Shown in pieces: positions 44,789 to 54,603 of a DNA stretch of 64,000 bases. The notes under the pieces were generated by a model that saw nothing but the letters and a program-made list of their open reading frames with translations, had not been told where the DNA came from and made no database searches. Position 1 is the stretch's first letter. Each line of letters begins with the position of its first letter. The stretch is taken from the NCBI GenBank assembly GCA_024742415.1, contig JANSYN010000003.1:62001-126000 (forward strand), given 5' to 3'. Position numbers and translations under genes: made by a program. The DNA is from Gammaproteobacteria bacterium. GTDB taxonomy: Bacteria > Pseudomonadota > Gammaproteobacteria > Pseudomonadales > Halieaceae.

Positions 44789-45514
44789 ATGCTGCCAAAG
44801 CTGAAATTCGCGTCCATTGGCGAGGCAGGACACAGTTTTGCCATGCTCGATCTGATTCCTGACACCCACGCCTGGGTGAAAACCACGCAGGGTCGCTTTG
44901 CTTTCGGTAACCGCCTGTTCTTCGAGCGCTTCGGATTCAGTTCCATGCAGGGTCTGGTGGGCAAGTGTGATTTTGACATCGCACCGGCATCGTTGGCTGA
45001 AAAGTACTGTGCAGACGACGCTTTTGTACTGGCCGGCGGAGAAGTCATCGACAGACTGGAATTGATCCTGGGTGAACACAACCCCGGAGACTGGTTTCTG
45101 ACCTCCAAATGGCCGATCTACGATCTCCAGGGCACCATCATTGGCAGCCTCGGGATCAGTCGCCACCTCAATCGTACCGAGGGCAGCACCACTGCGTACC
45201 ACCAGTTGCAGGTGCCAGTCGATTACATCAACGAAAATTTTGCCAGCGCTATATCGGTAGAATCCCTGGCCAGTGCCTGCAACCTGTCAGTCAGTGCGCT
45301 GGAGCGGCGCTTTCGCAAATACCTGAACAAGACGCCCAGGCAGTACATTGTCGAAGTCCGCCTTGATCGTGCACGCCAGTTATTGCTGGAAACAGATAAA
45401 CCTATCGGGGCAATTGCCATGGAGACAGGTTTCTCCGATCACAGCCATTTTACGCGCACGTTTCACAGGTATTATGGCATTGCCCCGCGCGATAAGCGCC
45501 AGACCGGCGCTTGA
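44789..45514 (+). CDS. PAS-AraC family transcriptional regulator (XylR-like by context)
   Basis: 241 aa. A PAS-like sensor covers about residues 18-125 (MLDLIPDTHAWVKTTQGRF, then GLVGKCDFDI), and an AraC/XylS helix-turn-helix pair fills 140-240 (ISVESLASACNLSVSALERR and GAIAMETGFSDHSHFTRTFH). E. coli XylR is about 390 aa with a sugar-binding domain; this PAS type is different, so the ligand may not be free xylose. It is divergent from xylB and probably controls the island and itself through the 21-bp-spaced repeats. Confidence 0.87.
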   Translation: MLPKLKFASIGEAGHSFAMLDLIPDTHAWVKTTQGRFAFGNRLFFERFGFSSMQGLVGKCDFDIAPASLAEKYCADDAFVLAGGEVIDRLELILGEHNPGDWFLTSKWPIYDLQGTIIGSLGISRHLNRTEGSTTAYHQLQVPVDYINENFASAISVESLASACNLSVSALERRFRKYLNKTPRQYIVEVRLDRARQLLLETDKPIGAIAMETGFSDHSHFTRTFHRYYGIAPRDKRQTGA

Positions 45515-45531
45515 CGGCGCTGTCTACTTCG

Positions 45532-46491
45532 CTAGCGACCGGAATAGGCCGCCTGAAACGCCTCTGCAAAAGCTTGCAGGCTAGTCGCCGGAAGGTCATT
45601 GATGCCCGCGGCCCCTGCCCTGCCACCGCCTGTAGGGAATTGCATGCACAGATCCGCCGCGCCCTGTTTGTTGGTCATCGGGGCGCGCACACTGACCAGG
45701 TAATTACCGTTGTCCTTCACCGTTAGCACGGCATGCGCACGCTGCGGGTTGTCTGTTGCCAGATCATTGCTGTAGACGCCGCTGACCCTGCGGGCCCAGG
45801 CTTCATTGGGCAAGATATACAAGGCTGTCGCAGGGCTGGCCTGCTCCGGCTGCAGTGCCGAGGCCATTGCCATGTCGGCCTTGTAGCCCTCGCTCAAGCG
45901 CGTGAAATCCGGCGAGTGTGCAACGAAGTCCAGCGGCCCCGGGGCGTCGTACAGCTTGAGATAGAGATCTTTGGGATCAAAATGCAGATCCTCGAGCGTC
46001 GGACCGTAGCCGTTGTAGTTGATGTATGTGCCCAGATCTTCCAGCAATGCCAGATCGGCGTTCGATATTTCCAGGCCTTTGGCCAGCGCGCGCGCGGTAT
46101 CCTTGAGGTTATCGCCAAACGCACCGGTTACCGCCCAGTCAAGGTGTGCGCCCTGCAGATGGCCATTGACCAGCGCCGCGGTGCAGACGTCCGGAGATTC
46201 GTTGATGATGGCGTTGAGCAGTGGATGATCTGGAATGTCGCCGGGTTTGTGATGGTCGACATAAAACACCTGGGCTCCCGCATCGAGCGCCGCCAGCAAC
46301 GCGCTCTTGTTTTTGTCCATGGAGACATCGAGCACGGTGATGTGATCCCCCGCTGCGGCGGTAATACCATCGAGCAGGTTGATGTCCCGCTTGACTCCAG
46401 TAACCAGTTGGGCATTGCGCGGCTCGGCCTTGCGTAGCTGCAAGAGTGCACAGATGCCGTCCGCATCGCCGTTAAAAAGGTCGTAGTTCAT
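45532..46491 (-). CDS. DHH-family phosphoesterase
   Basis: 319 aa from the ATG at 46491 (AGGAA upstream); an upstream TTG would add seven residues. NYDLFNGDADGICALLQ provides the first metal Asp residues and VFYVDHHKPGD is the DHH motif, followed by GAFGDN. The C-terminal PTGGGRAGAAGI resembles the DHHA1 GGG(H) substrate loop. Family members cleave phosphodiesters such as oligoribonucleotides or cyclic dinucleotides; the substrate here is unknown. Convergent with the regulator, 90 bases downstream of sat. Confidence 0.82.
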   Translation of the reverse strand: MNYDLFNGDADGICALLQLRKAEPRNAQLVTGVKRDINLLDGITAAAGDHITVLDVSMDKNKSALLAALDAGAQVFYVDHHKPGDIPDHPLLNAIINESPDVCTAALVNGHLQGAHLDWAVTGAFGDNLKDTARALAKGLEISNADLALLEDLGTYINYNGYGPTLEDLHFDPKDLYLKLYDAPGPLDFVAHSPDFTRLSEGYKADMAMASALQPEQASPATALYILPNEAWARRVSGVYSNDLATDNPQRAHAVLTVKDNGNYLVSVRAPMTNKQGAADLCMQFPTGGGRAGAAGINDLPATSLQAFAEAFQAAYSGR

Positions 46492-46580
46492 ATTCAGGAA
46501 TTCCTGTTGCAATAAATACCCAGGGCCCGATTGTGCGATGGGCGCCCCAGGCGCCCATCAAACACGCTGGCGCCCCTTGA

Positions 46581-47771
46581 TTAGCCGGCGTCCAGAGACT
46601 GGTAATAGTCGGAGAGTATCCGGGCGACTTCCGGGCGCGAGAACTCCGGTGGCGGCGCAATACCCTTGCCCAGCATTTCGCGAACGGCGGTGCCGGATAA
46701 CAGCACAAAGTCATCGGGAGTGTGGTCCGGTACGTCACGCATCATGACAACCTTGTTCAGCTTCTTGCTGTAAGCGGTGTGATCGGCGCTGAAAATTTCG
46801 AGTTCGAGCGCGTCCTCGGGAACTTCTTCATCGAAGATGGTCTGGGCGTCAAAGCCGCCATAGTAATCACCCACCCCGGCGTGGTCGCGACCTACGATAA
46901 GATGTGTGCAACCGCAGTTTTGGCGGAATACTGCGTGCAGGACCGCCTCTCTTGGCCCCGCGTAGAGCATGTCAAAGCCGTAGCCGGTGACCATGACCGT
47001 ATTGGGCGGAAAGTACACTTCAACCATCTTGCGAATAGCGGCGTCGCGGACATCCGCCGGAATATCGCCGGGCTTCAGTTTGCCCAGCAGCATATGGATC
47101 AATATGCCATCGGCATCCAGTTGTTCCATCGCCATCCGGCACAGTTCCTCGTGGGCGCGGTGCATCGGGTTGCGCGTTTGGAAGGCAACGACTTTCTCCC
47201 AGCCATTAGCGGCAATCTCATCACGGATTTCCACGGCGGTGCGGAAAGTGTCGGGGAAGTCGGTTTTGAAGTAGGAAAAGTTCAGTACCTCAATCGGCCC
47301 GGACAACAGGGTCTGACCCAGGCCGGTAAAGGTTGCCACGCCGGGGTGTTTTTCATCCAGCGTGCGGAAAATCTTCTCGGCCATGAACGCAATCTGTTCA
47401 TCGCTGACCGCTTCAACGGCCTCGACATCCATCACTGCCAGCACGGGGTGACCCTCTACATTGGGGTCTCGAAGCGCGATGCGGCTGCCCGCCGTAACAC
47501 CGGTGTCGTTGGTGAGATTGACAATGGGAACCGGGAAAAACAGGCCATCAACGGTATGCATCTTCTCCGCGGCCGATAGCGCGTCCGCAAGGTTCATGTA
47601 CCCTGTCAATGGATTGAAATAACCGCCTGCAAGCATCACGGCATTTGCCGCAGCGGCAGAGTTCAGCAGCAGCGAAGGCAGCGCTTCGGCCTCGGCCAGC
47701 AGCGCTGCGCGTTTTTGCTCATCTTCTACATACAGTGGATTCAGTTCGTCTGAACCATGTGGCTTGATCAT
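46581..47771 (-). CDS. sat: Sulfate adenylyltransferase (single-chain ATP sulfurylase)
   Basis: 396 aa from the ATG at 47771 with GGAGCG; the 13 preceding in-frame residues are rejected. The nucleotide-binding motif FQTRNPMHRAHEE and GRDHAGVGDYYGGFDAQ are diagnostic. It makes adenosine 5'-phosphosulfate from ATP and sulfate. Most enterobacteria use CysDN; this is the Sat type found in many marine and sulfur bacteria. It is paired with cysC 13 bases upstream, so the pair makes PAPS. Confidence 0.94.
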   Translation of the reverse strand: MIKPHGSDELNPLYVEDEQKRAALLAEAEALPSLLLNSAAAANAVMLAGGYFNPLTGYMNLADALSAAEKMHTVDGLFFPVPIVNLTNDTGVTAGSRIALRDPNVEGHPVLAVMDVEAVEAVSDEQIAFMAEKIFRTLDEKHPGVATFTGLGQTLLSGPIEVLNFSYFKTDFPDTFRTAVEIRDEIAANGWEKVVAFQTRNPMHRAHEELCRMAMEQLDADGILIHMLLGKLKPGDIPADVRDAAIRKMVEVYFPPNTVMVTGYGFDMLYAGPREAVLHAVFRQNCGCTHLIVGRDHAGVGDYYGGFDAQTIFDEEVPEDALELEIFSADHTAYSKKLNKVVMMRDVPDHTPDDFVLLSGTAVREMLGKGIAPPPEFSRPEVARILSDYYQSLDAG

Positions 47772-47784
47772 GTTGCGCTCCAGC

Positions 47785-48402
47785 TTATTGAGTGATGATG
47801 CCGCGCTCACGTAGCGCGCTCAGTATGATTTGTACTTCCTCTTCCAGCGTCTGCTGGTCAGAGTGCAGGTGAATTTCTGGCCTGGGGGGTGCTTCATACG
47901 GGTCATCAATGCCGGTAAAATTCTTGATCTCGCCAGCACGGGCCTTCTTGTACAGGCCTTTTGGGTCGCGCCCCTCGGCAGCCTCCAGCGAACAGTCGAC
48001 AAAAATCTCAATGAAATCCATGCCGGCTTCCTCGTGCAGTTGCCGCACCTGGTCACGGTCTGCCGCGTAAGGGCTGATAAAGCTGCTCAGCGCTATGACA
48101 CCTGAATCAACGAACAGTTTGGCCACTTCACCGATACGGCGGATGTTCTCGGTGCGGTCCTCGGCGCTGAACCCCAGGTTCTTGTTGATCCCCATACGTA
48201 CGTTGTCGCCGTCCAGACGGTATGACAGCACGCCCATCTCGTTCAGTGTGCCTTCCAGTTCTACTGCAACGGTACTCTTGCCAGAGCCAGATAAACCGGT
48301 AAACCACAGGGTTGCGCCCTTGTGTCCAAGCAATTTTGCGCGGTGTTCGCGCGTGATGTCGCCCTCGTGCCAGTGCACGTTGGTCGCCTTCTGGTCTGTC
48401 AT
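47785..48402 (-). CDS. cysC: Adenylyl-sulfate kinase
   Basis: 205 aa. The P-loop is GLSGSGKST (36-44) and FISPYAADRDQVRQLHEEAG with LYKKARAGEIKNFTGIDDPYE is the APS-kinase signature. It phosphorylates APS to PAPS, the sulfate donor for sulfotransferases and the reduction pathway. ATG with AAGGAG 9 bases upstream. First gene of a two-gene operon with sat; a LysR regulator is divergent. Confidence 0.95.
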   Translation of the reverse strand: MTDQKATNVHWHEGDITREHRAKLLGHKGATLWFTGLSGSGKSTVAVELEGTLNEMGVLSYRLDGDNVRMGINKNLGFSAEDRTENIRRIGEVAKLFVDSGVIALSSFISPYAADRDQVRQLHEEAGMDFIEIFVDCSLEAAEGRDPKGLYKKARAGEIKNFTGIDDPYEAPPRPEIHLHSDQQTLEEEVQIILSALRERGIITQ

Positions 48403-48676
48403 GGTCGTGTTGCTCCTTTGAATTAACTGGAATCAGGTTCGATGGTTTGTGCTGCTGTTGCGCCGAAACGATGATGCGCCCGCCTATTCACATCACAGCT
48501 CACATCACAGCGCCCGCGCCGGCAGCACAATCGGCAATGTGGGCAGGGCTCGATGGGCGTCCATACTACGGCGATGTAATCTCCATGTAAAACAGGATAT
48601 TATGGATGTACTTACCGGAATTACCGGTAGCGTTGCGAATGCAGCATCGGCGCGGTCTTCCCCGGGAGCAAATCTT

Positions 48677-49561
48677 ATGAAGTTCACCCTGCGGCAGTTG
48701 CAAATTTTCCTTGCGGTGGCGCGCTTCCAGAACATCTCGCGGGCGGCCCAAAGTTTGCACATGTCCCAGTCCGCGGCCAGCGAGGCACTGCTCAACCTGG
48801 AACAGACCTACAATGTGAAGCTGTTTGATCGCGCGAACAATCGCCTTGCCCTGAGTGCGATCGGTCATACCTTGCGCAAAGAAGCGCAAAGCCTGCTCGC
48901 CCATTGCCAGGATTTCGAGGAAAGCCTGCGCGACCATACCGATATCGGCCACATCAAGGTTGGCGCCAGTTTTACCATCGGCAACCACCTGGCAACGCGG
49001 TACCTGGCAGGCTATATCGCACAGTATCCCGAGGCCGATGTCCAACTGGACATTGCCAATACGCCAGATGTCGTCGCCAGGGTTTTGAATTTCGAAGTCG
49101 ATATCGGCATGATCGAGGGCGAAGTCCAGCACCGCGAACTGGAGCTGATTCCATGGCGTGAAGATGAAATGGTGGTTTTTTGTGCCGCCGACCACCCGCT
49201 GGCGTCCAAAAAAACGCTAACCAGTAAAGACATCAGGGAAGCACAGTGGATACTTCGTGAGCCCGACTCGGGGGCGCGGCAAACACTGGAGCGCGCGCTC
49301 GCAGGCCTGCTCCCGGATATCCACGTGTACCTGGAGCTGCGCCATAATGAAGCTATCAAGAACGCAGTCGAATCCGGCCTTGGTATAGGGTGTCTTTCCA
49401 ACATCGTACTGAAGAAGAATTTCGCCAATGGCGACCTGGTGCCGTTGCGCTTGCCGCGGCGCGATATGCGGCGCACGTTTTACTTTGCCTTGCCCCGACA
49501 ACGTTTTCACCAGGACACCGTTGAGGCATGGATGCGCACCTGCCGTGCCACCGACGCCTGA
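48677..49561 (+). CDS. LysR-family transcriptional regulator
   Basis: 294 aa from the ATG at 48677 with GGGAG 8 bases upstream; the longer frame from 48449 has no support. The winged helix-turn-helix (LRQLQIFLAVARFQNISRAA, then SQSAASEALLNLEQ) fills residues 1-60, and a ligand-binding domain follows. Divergence from cysC-sat suggests control of PAPS formation, though the closest characterised relatives are not recognisable. TTACCGG repeats at 48612-48618 and 48621-48627 in its promoter, with palindrome TACCGGTA, are possible binding sites. Confidence 0.88.
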   Translation: MKFTLRQLQIFLAVARFQNISRAAQSLHMSQSAASEALLNLEQTYNVKLFDRANNRLALSAIGHTLRKEAQSLLAHCQDFEESLRDHTDIGHIKVGASFTIGNHLATRYLAGYIAQYPEADVQLDIANTPDVVARVLNFEVDIGMIEGEVQHRELELIPWREDEMVVFCAADHPLASKKTLTSKDIREAQWILREPDSGARQTLERALAGLLPDIHVYLELRHNEAIKNAVESGLGIGCLSNIVLKKNFANGDLVPLRLPRRDMRRTFYFALPRQRFHQDTVEAWMRTCRATDA

Positions 49562-49627
49562 TGACACCGCTGGTCGCCATTGTCGCTTTGTGGGAGCATT
49601 GACGCTCTATCAACAGGGGTTGCCGTT

Positions 49628-49888
49628 ATGCCGCAGTCAGTGATTTTCAAGATCGCTGTATTTGTCACGCTGGTCGTGCTGGTCGCAGCGCTGTACTGGC
49701 TGACACTCGACGAACCCGAGGATCCCTGCGCCAATCCACAGGGCGATATCAGCGGTGCGGTTTTGGCTGATGAGCACGGCGACCAGGATGCACTGGTGAA
49801 CCGGGCAATCATAATGAAGAGTCGATGCGAGCGCGAGGCGCGTGAGCGCGCCGAGCAGGCCGAGCGCGACAGTCAGCAGAAAGAGTAA
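49628..49888 (+). CDS. Hypothetical single-pass membrane protein
   Basis: 86 aa from the ATG at 49628 (weak AGGGG upstream). One membrane helix at residues 6-25, then an acidic stretch and a charged, probably helical C-terminus rich in Arg/Glu (residues 64-86). Family not recognised. It follows the LysR gene by 66 bases and is convergent with sohB. Confidence 0.6.
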   Translation: MPQSVIFKIAVFVTLVVLVAALYWLTLDEPEDPCANPQGDISGAVLADEHGDQDALVNRAIIMKSRCEREARERAEQAERDSQQKE

Positions 49889-49936
49889 AGACGGAGCCGC
49901 GCAGCCAGGCGCAAGCGGTTGGCATCGACCAAGCGG

Positions 49937-50998
49937 TTAGAAATGCGGCCCCTGGCTGCGCTGCAGGAGTTTCAGTATGGCGCGTTCGATGGCGCCCTCT
50001 GCGGCGAGACCGAGCTTCTCCTGCCAGTTTTTCTTGTGCACAAAACGCACTTCGAAAACATCCCAGTCCTGCAGGCGTTGCTGGATGTAATCGTCACTGG
50101 TGGCCAGTTCATCCACGAGGCCTTCAGCCAGTGCCTGCTGTCCATACCAGACTTCTCCGGTAGCGACCTTGGCGATATCGAGCTGCGGGCGGTTACTGCT
50201 CACAAACTGCTTGAACAAGTCGTGAGTCTCTTCCAGTTCTTCGAGGAACTTTTCCCGGCCCTTGTCGGTGTTCTCGCCGAACATGGTCAGCGTGCGCTTG
50301 TATTCGCCGGCAGTCAGTAACTCGAAATCAATGTCGTTTTTCTTCAGCAGGCGATGAAAATTGGGTAACTGGGCCAGTACGCCGATTGAGCCGAGAATGG
50401 CAAACGGCGCGGCAACAATGCGGTTGGCGACACACGCCATCATGTAACCGCCGCTGGCCGCGACTTTATCTACAGCAACCGTGAGGGGCACATCGGCGCT
50501 GCGCAGGCGCTGCAATTGACTGGCGGCAAGACCGTAGCCGTGCACTACCCCGCCGGGGCTTTCAACGCGCACCATGACTTCATCGCCCTTGCGAACCTGT
50601 GATAGCACGACGGATATTTCTTCGCGCAGGTTGTCGGTCGCGCTGGCGCGGATATCGCCGTCGAAGTTAAGTACATACAGGCGTTTGGAATCGTCTTGCG
50701 CCTCCTCAGCGCGCGCTGACTTGCGCTGCTTCTTCGCTGCCTTGGCCTCGGCCTTGTGCGCTTTCTTTTCCGCTTTTTTGCGTTCTTTTACGGCAGCAGG
50801 GTCATCAGCGGCAGCGCGAATGGCATCGGCCAGCGCTTCGTAACGGTCATTGAGCTTGCGCACTTCAATGTGACCTTCGTGCTGCTCGGAGCGCTGTCTT
50901 GAGCCGATGGAGATAATGCCTGCGACCACAATGAGAATCGCAGCCACAAACGTCACCACCTGGGCCAGGAAAAGTCCGTAATCAAATAGGTAATCCAA
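49937..50998 (-). CDS. sohB: SohB inner-membrane signal peptide peptidase-like protease (family S49)
   Basis: 353 aa beginning at TTG (50998) with GGGAG 8 bases upstream; the opening DYLFDYGLFLAQVVTFVAA aligns with known SohB starts. One N-terminal helix (9-29), a Lys/Glu-rich stalk (72-100), then the S49 domain with the nucleophile Ser in AASGGYMMAC and the general-base Lys in GEYKRTLTMFGENTDKG. It cleaves membrane peptides in the inner membrane. It follows nudC by 12 bases. Confidence 0.93.
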   Translation of the reverse strand: MDYLFDYGLFLAQVVTFVAAILIVVAGIISIGSRQRSEQHEGHIEVRKLNDRYEALADAIRAAADDPAAVKERKKAEKKAHKAEAKAAKKQRKSARAEEAQDDSKRLYVLNFDGDIRASATDNLREEISVVLSQVRKGDEVMVRVESPGGVVHGYGLAASQLQRLRSADVPLTVAVDKVAASGGYMMACVANRIVAAPFAILGSIGVLAQLPNFHRLLKKNDIDFELLTAGEYKRTLTMFGENTDKGREKFLEELEETHDLFKQFVSSNRPQLDIAKVATGEVWYGQQALAEGLVDELATSDDYIQQRLQDWDVFEVRFVHKKNWQEKLGLAAEGAIERAILKLLQRSQGPHF

Positions 50999-51010
50999 GA
51001 ATATCTCCCG

Positions 51011-51826
51011 TTAGCGCTGCATCGAATCGATGTGAGCTTGAATAAGTTGGCCCGAGATCGATGCGACGGGTGGGATCAAGGGTAGGTCGCTGTAGTGAAA
51101 CCACTGTGCGTCGGCGATTTCTACCTGATCGCAGACGATATCGCCGCCTGCGTAGTCAGCAAAAAATCCCAGCATCAATTGATTGGGAAAGGGCCAGGAC
51201 TGGGACTGAAAATAGCGCAGGTTGTTGACCTCCACGCCGACCTCCTCGCGCACTTCGCGAATCAGTGTCTCTTCGGCGCTTTCGCCCGCTTCGATAAACC
51301 CGGCCAGCGTGCTGTACATCGGTTGCGGGAAGTTCGCATTGCGTGCCAGGAGCATCTCTTCACCGCGCGTGATCAATACAATCACACACGGCGCAATACG
51401 CGGGTAGTTGATCACACGGCAGGGGTCGCAGCGCATGGCGCGCTCCTGATGATCAATGCGCATGGGTTGTCCACAGCGCCCACAAAACTGGTGATCTCTC
51501 TCCCAGGCCAGTAATTGCTGGGCGCGGCCTGCCAGCGCAAACAGCTGTTCGTCGACACGACCAAGAATATGGTAGAGGTTGCCCTTTTGGTATTGCAGTG
51601 GGTCTGGCTCATCGACCTCGTGTATCTCAACGACGTAGCAGGGGCGGTCCCGCCAGTAACCCAGAAACTGTCGACGCACCTCGTTCCAGCCGCTGTGGCG
51701 CACCTGCTCTGCCGGAATCAGGCAGCCTTCTGCCAGGCGCATGTCGCTCAATAGTTGGCCCTGGTGAAACACGATGTGCAGTTCATCGACGCTTGCCTGG
51801 GGAATAGTGTTGTCGGGACGAAACAT
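51011..51826 (-). CDS. nudC: NAD(+) diphosphatase (NudC), zinc-ribbon Nudix hydrolase
   Basis: 271 aa. The zinc ribbon uses Cys115, 118, 133 and 136; the Nudix box runs from Gly176 to Gly197 (GFIEAGESAEETLIREVREE), and SQSWPFPNQ (208-216) is the NADH-pyrophosphatase signature. It hydrolyses NAD(H) and can remove NAD caps from RNA. ATG at 51826 with AGAGGG. Likely in one transcript with sohB. Confidence 0.94.
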   Translation of the reverse strand: MFRPDNTIPQASVDELHIVFHQGQLLSDMRLAEGCLIPAEQVRHSGWNEVRRQFLGYWRDRPCYVVEIHEVDEPDPLQYQKGNLYHILGRVDEQLFALAGRAQQLLAWERDHQFCGRCGQPMRIDHQERAMRCDPCRVINYPRIAPCVIVLITRGEEMLLARNANFPQPMYSTLAGFIEAGESAEETLIREVREEVGVEVNNLRYFQSQSWPFPNQLMLGFFADYAGGDIVCDQVEIADAQWFHYSDLPLIPPVASISGQLIQAHIDSMQR

Positions 51827-52029
51827 AGTGGCCCTCTGCGGCGTGAGACAAGGCGGCTATAGTATGCGCACGCCCTGCACTGGGCAAGGGCGCAGCCGCT
51901 CAGTGGTCCTGCGAGCGCGCTGCGCAGCGATGCTATGGTGCGCTAAACCTGCATAAAGACGCTACGAATGCACAGGTCAATAACGTATGATGCCGCCAAA
52001 ATTCAGCGAGGGAGGCGTTCTTGCCCGCC

Positions 52030-53535
52030 ATGACTGACAGTGTAGCAACAGCCTTCTGGAAGAATTTCCTCGGCAGTTCACCGAACTGGTACAAGTACTC
52101 CATTGTGGGCTTTTTGCTGCTCAACCCCCTGTTCTTATGGTTACTCGGCCCGTTTATTACGGGCTGGCTGCTGATTGCTGAATTTATCTTTACCCTGGCG
52201 CTGGCCCTGCGTTGCTACCCCTTGCAGCCCGGTGGCCTGCTGGCGATTCAGGCCGTGGTTCTGGGTATGACGTCTGCAGACTCGGTGTATCACGAAACCG
52301 TGGCCAATTTTGAGGTGATACTGCTGCTGATGTTCATGGTTGCCGGCATCTATTTCATGAAAGAACTGCTGCTGTATGTGTTCACCCGAATTTTGCTGAG
52401 TGTGCACTCCAAGGTGGTGCTCTCGCTGCTGTTTTCGCTGGTTGCTGCGTTTCTCTCTGCGTTCCTGGATGCACTGACCGTGACCGCCGTGTTGATCAGC
52501 GTTGGTGTCGGCTTCTATTCGGTGTACCACAAGGTTGCCTCGGGCCAGGGTTCGAATCCGGCAATGCATGACCACTCTGATGACGGTTCGGTGCAGCAGC
52601 AACACCGGGAAGACCTGGAGCAGTTTCGTGCCTTTCTGCGCAGTCTGCTCATGCACGGCGCTGTCGGCACTGCGCTGGGTGGTGTTTGCACGTTGGTAGG
52701 TGAGCCGCAAAACCTGCTGATAGCCACGATCATGCAGTGGGATTTTATTGAATTTGCAACAAAGATGGCACCGGTGACAGTGCCCGTCCTGTTTGCCGGG
52801 CTGGCGACCTGCGCCCTGCTGGAGGTCACTGGCAAATTCGGCTATGGCGCCGCCCTGCCCGACACCGTGCGCCGCGTATTGGTAGAGTTCCAGGATCGTG
52901 AAGAGGCCCAACGCACCACGCGCGCTTCCGCCCGATTGATCGTGCAGGCCATCGTTGCTGTAGTGCTAATCACCGCCCTCGCGATGCACTGGGCCGAAGT
53001 TGGCCTGGTGGGATTGATGGTGATCGTGCTGTTGACGGCGTTTAATGGGGTGGTTGAGGAACACCAACTGGGTCATGCCTTTGAGGAGGCCCTACCTTTT
53101 ACTGCGCTGCTGGTGGTGTTCTTTGCGATCGTGGCGGTCATTCATGACCAACACCTGTTCACACCTGTGATCGACACGGTACTTGCGATGGAATCTGGTT
53201 CGCGGCCGGCGATGTTTTTTCTGGCCAACGGATTTCTCTCCATGATCAGTGACAACGTCTTTGTCGCCACGGTTTACATTAATGAGGTCAAACTGGCGTT
53301 TGAGGCAGGCGCTATCTCGCGTGACGAATTTGAGCATCTGGCCGTGGCAATCAACACAGGCACCAACCTGCCCAGTGTTGCAACGCCCAATGGGCAGGCA
53401 GCCTTCCTGTTCCTGCTGACTTCCGCGTTGGCGCCACTGATAAGACTGTCTTACGGGCGTATGGTGATTATGGCGCTGCCGTATACTGTGGTAATGGGTG
53501 GACTGGGTTTCTTGTGCGTTGCGCTGTTTATCTAG
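52030..53535 (+). CDS. nhaB: Na+/H+ antiporter NhaB
   Basis: 501 aa from the ATG at 52030; the distance to the NFLG motif then equals that in known NhaB proteins. A TTG nine bases earlier has better spacing to GGAGG and is an alternative. NhaB hallmarks include [56 protein letters not shown] and [15 protein letters not shown]. About twelve membrane helices. It exchanges sodium for protons at the inner membrane, as expected for a marine bacterium. Confidence 0.95.
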   Translation: MTDSVATAFWKNFLGSSPNWYKYSIVGFLLLNPLFLWLLGPFITGWLLIAEFIFTLALALRCYPLQPGGLLAIQAVVLGMTSADSVYHETVANFEVILLLMFMVAGIYFMKELLLYVFTRILLSVHSKVVLSLLFSLVAAFLSAFLDALTVTAVLISVGVGFYSVYHKVASGQGSNPAMHDHSDDGSVQQQHREDLEQFRAFLRSLLMHGAVGTALGGVCTLVGEPQNLLIATIMQWDFIEFATKMAPVTVPVLFAGLATCALLEVTGKFGYGAALPDTVRRVLVEFQDREEAQRTTRASARLIVQAIVAVVLITALAMHWAEVGLVGLMVIVLLTAFNGVVEEHQLGHAFEEALPFTALLVVFFAIVAVIHDQHLFTPVIDTVLAMESGSRPAMFFLANGFLSMISDNVFVATVYINEVKLAFEAGAISRDEFEHLAVAINTGTNLPSVATPNGQAAFLFLLTSALAPLIRLSYGRMVIMALPYTVVMGGLGFLCVALFI

Positions 53536-53725
53536 GTAGCCCGCTGTCCATCCGACGCACCGGCTGCCTCACTTATTACTAGTACCGTGACTATCCAGCC
53601 GCCTGGCTGATCGGCGCGGACTCTGCTGTCGGGGCACTGCGGCAAGGCTTCTGCCTGCGCTCGTGCACAGCACGGTGTCTGACGTTACCAGGACGTCGCA
53701 ACTGGCGTTGCTGCACGCCTGCGAA

Positions 53726-54478
53726 CTAGTCTGCGCGCGCATCCACGCTGTCACTGGCCACATGATTGGCAGCACGCCACAGCACCCGACCGCCATTGCT
53801 TGCTGCTATGGCGTCAAGTTGTTCCTCGTGGGCACCCAGCTCTGCGGCGCTGGGGTTGATTACCGGCAGGGCTGGACGTTCTCGTGGCAGTCGCCGAATG
53901 GGCTCACCGCCTGCCTGTCCAGAGGATTCATCGGGTCCGTCTGCCAGTTGCAAGGCGGTTTGCCCGCCGGTCATAGCCAGGTAGACGTCAGCGAGGATTT
54001 CGGCATCGAGCAGCGCGCCGTGCAGGTCACGCTGTGAGTTGTCCACCATGTAGCGCTGGCATAGCGCATCGAGATTATTGCGCTGCCCCGGATGCTTGGA
54101 GCGCGCCATCACCAGCGTGTCTATCACGTCACACAGCGCATCCAGTGGGGCCTGGTCGGCCTGCACACGCTGTAGCTCGTGGTCGAGGAAGCCCAGGTCG
54201 AAGGGTGCGTTGTGGATGATGAGCTGCGCGCCACTGACAAAGGCCATGAAATCCTCGGCGACCTGGGCAAACACCGGTTTGTCTGCCAGGAAGTCCGGGG
54301 TAATGCCGTGGACCTCGATGGCGCCCTGGTCAATGTCACGCTGTGGATTGATGTATTGATGAAAGTGGTTGCCCGTCAATCGGCGATTGACCAGCTCAAC
54401 ACAGCCGATCTCAATAATGCGATGGCCCTGGCTCACTTCCAGCCCGGTGGTTTCTGTATCCAGTACGACTTGTCTCAT
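53726..54478 (-). CDS. dnaQ: DNA polymerase III epsilon subunit (3'-5' proofreading exonuclease)
   Basis: 250 aa DEDDh exonuclease. Exo I is LDTETTGL with Asp7 and Glu9; FIIHNAPFDLGFLDHE-like exo II (LIIHNAPFDLGFLD) and the exo III His/Asp in HGALLDAEILADVYL follow. The C-terminal tail contacts the polymerase alpha subunit. It proofreads replication. It is 125 bases downstream of rnhA on the same strand, the familiar dnaQ-rnhA neighbourhood. Confidence 0.95.
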   Translation of the reverse strand: MRQVVLDTETTGLEVSQGHRIIEIGCVELVNRRLTGNHFHQYINPQRDIDQGAIEVHGITPDFLADKPVFAQVAEDFMAFVSGAQLIIHNAPFDLGFLDHELQRVQADQAPLDALCDVIDTLVMARSKHPGQRNNLDALCQRYMVDNSQRDLHGALLDAEILADVYLAMTGGQTALQLADGPDESSGQAGGEPIRRLPRERPALPVINPSAAELGAHEEQLDAIAASNGGRVLWRAANHVASDSVDARAD

Positions 54479-54603
54479 ACCTGTGATTTCCTCATGCGCT
54501 CCTGTGCGAACGCTTTGTCATTGCACTGTGCAAGCGTGCGCATCGTTGCAGTAACCCAGTGGCGTACTCCGGTGCTTTTCGCGGTCAAGCGAACACGGTT
54601 CCC

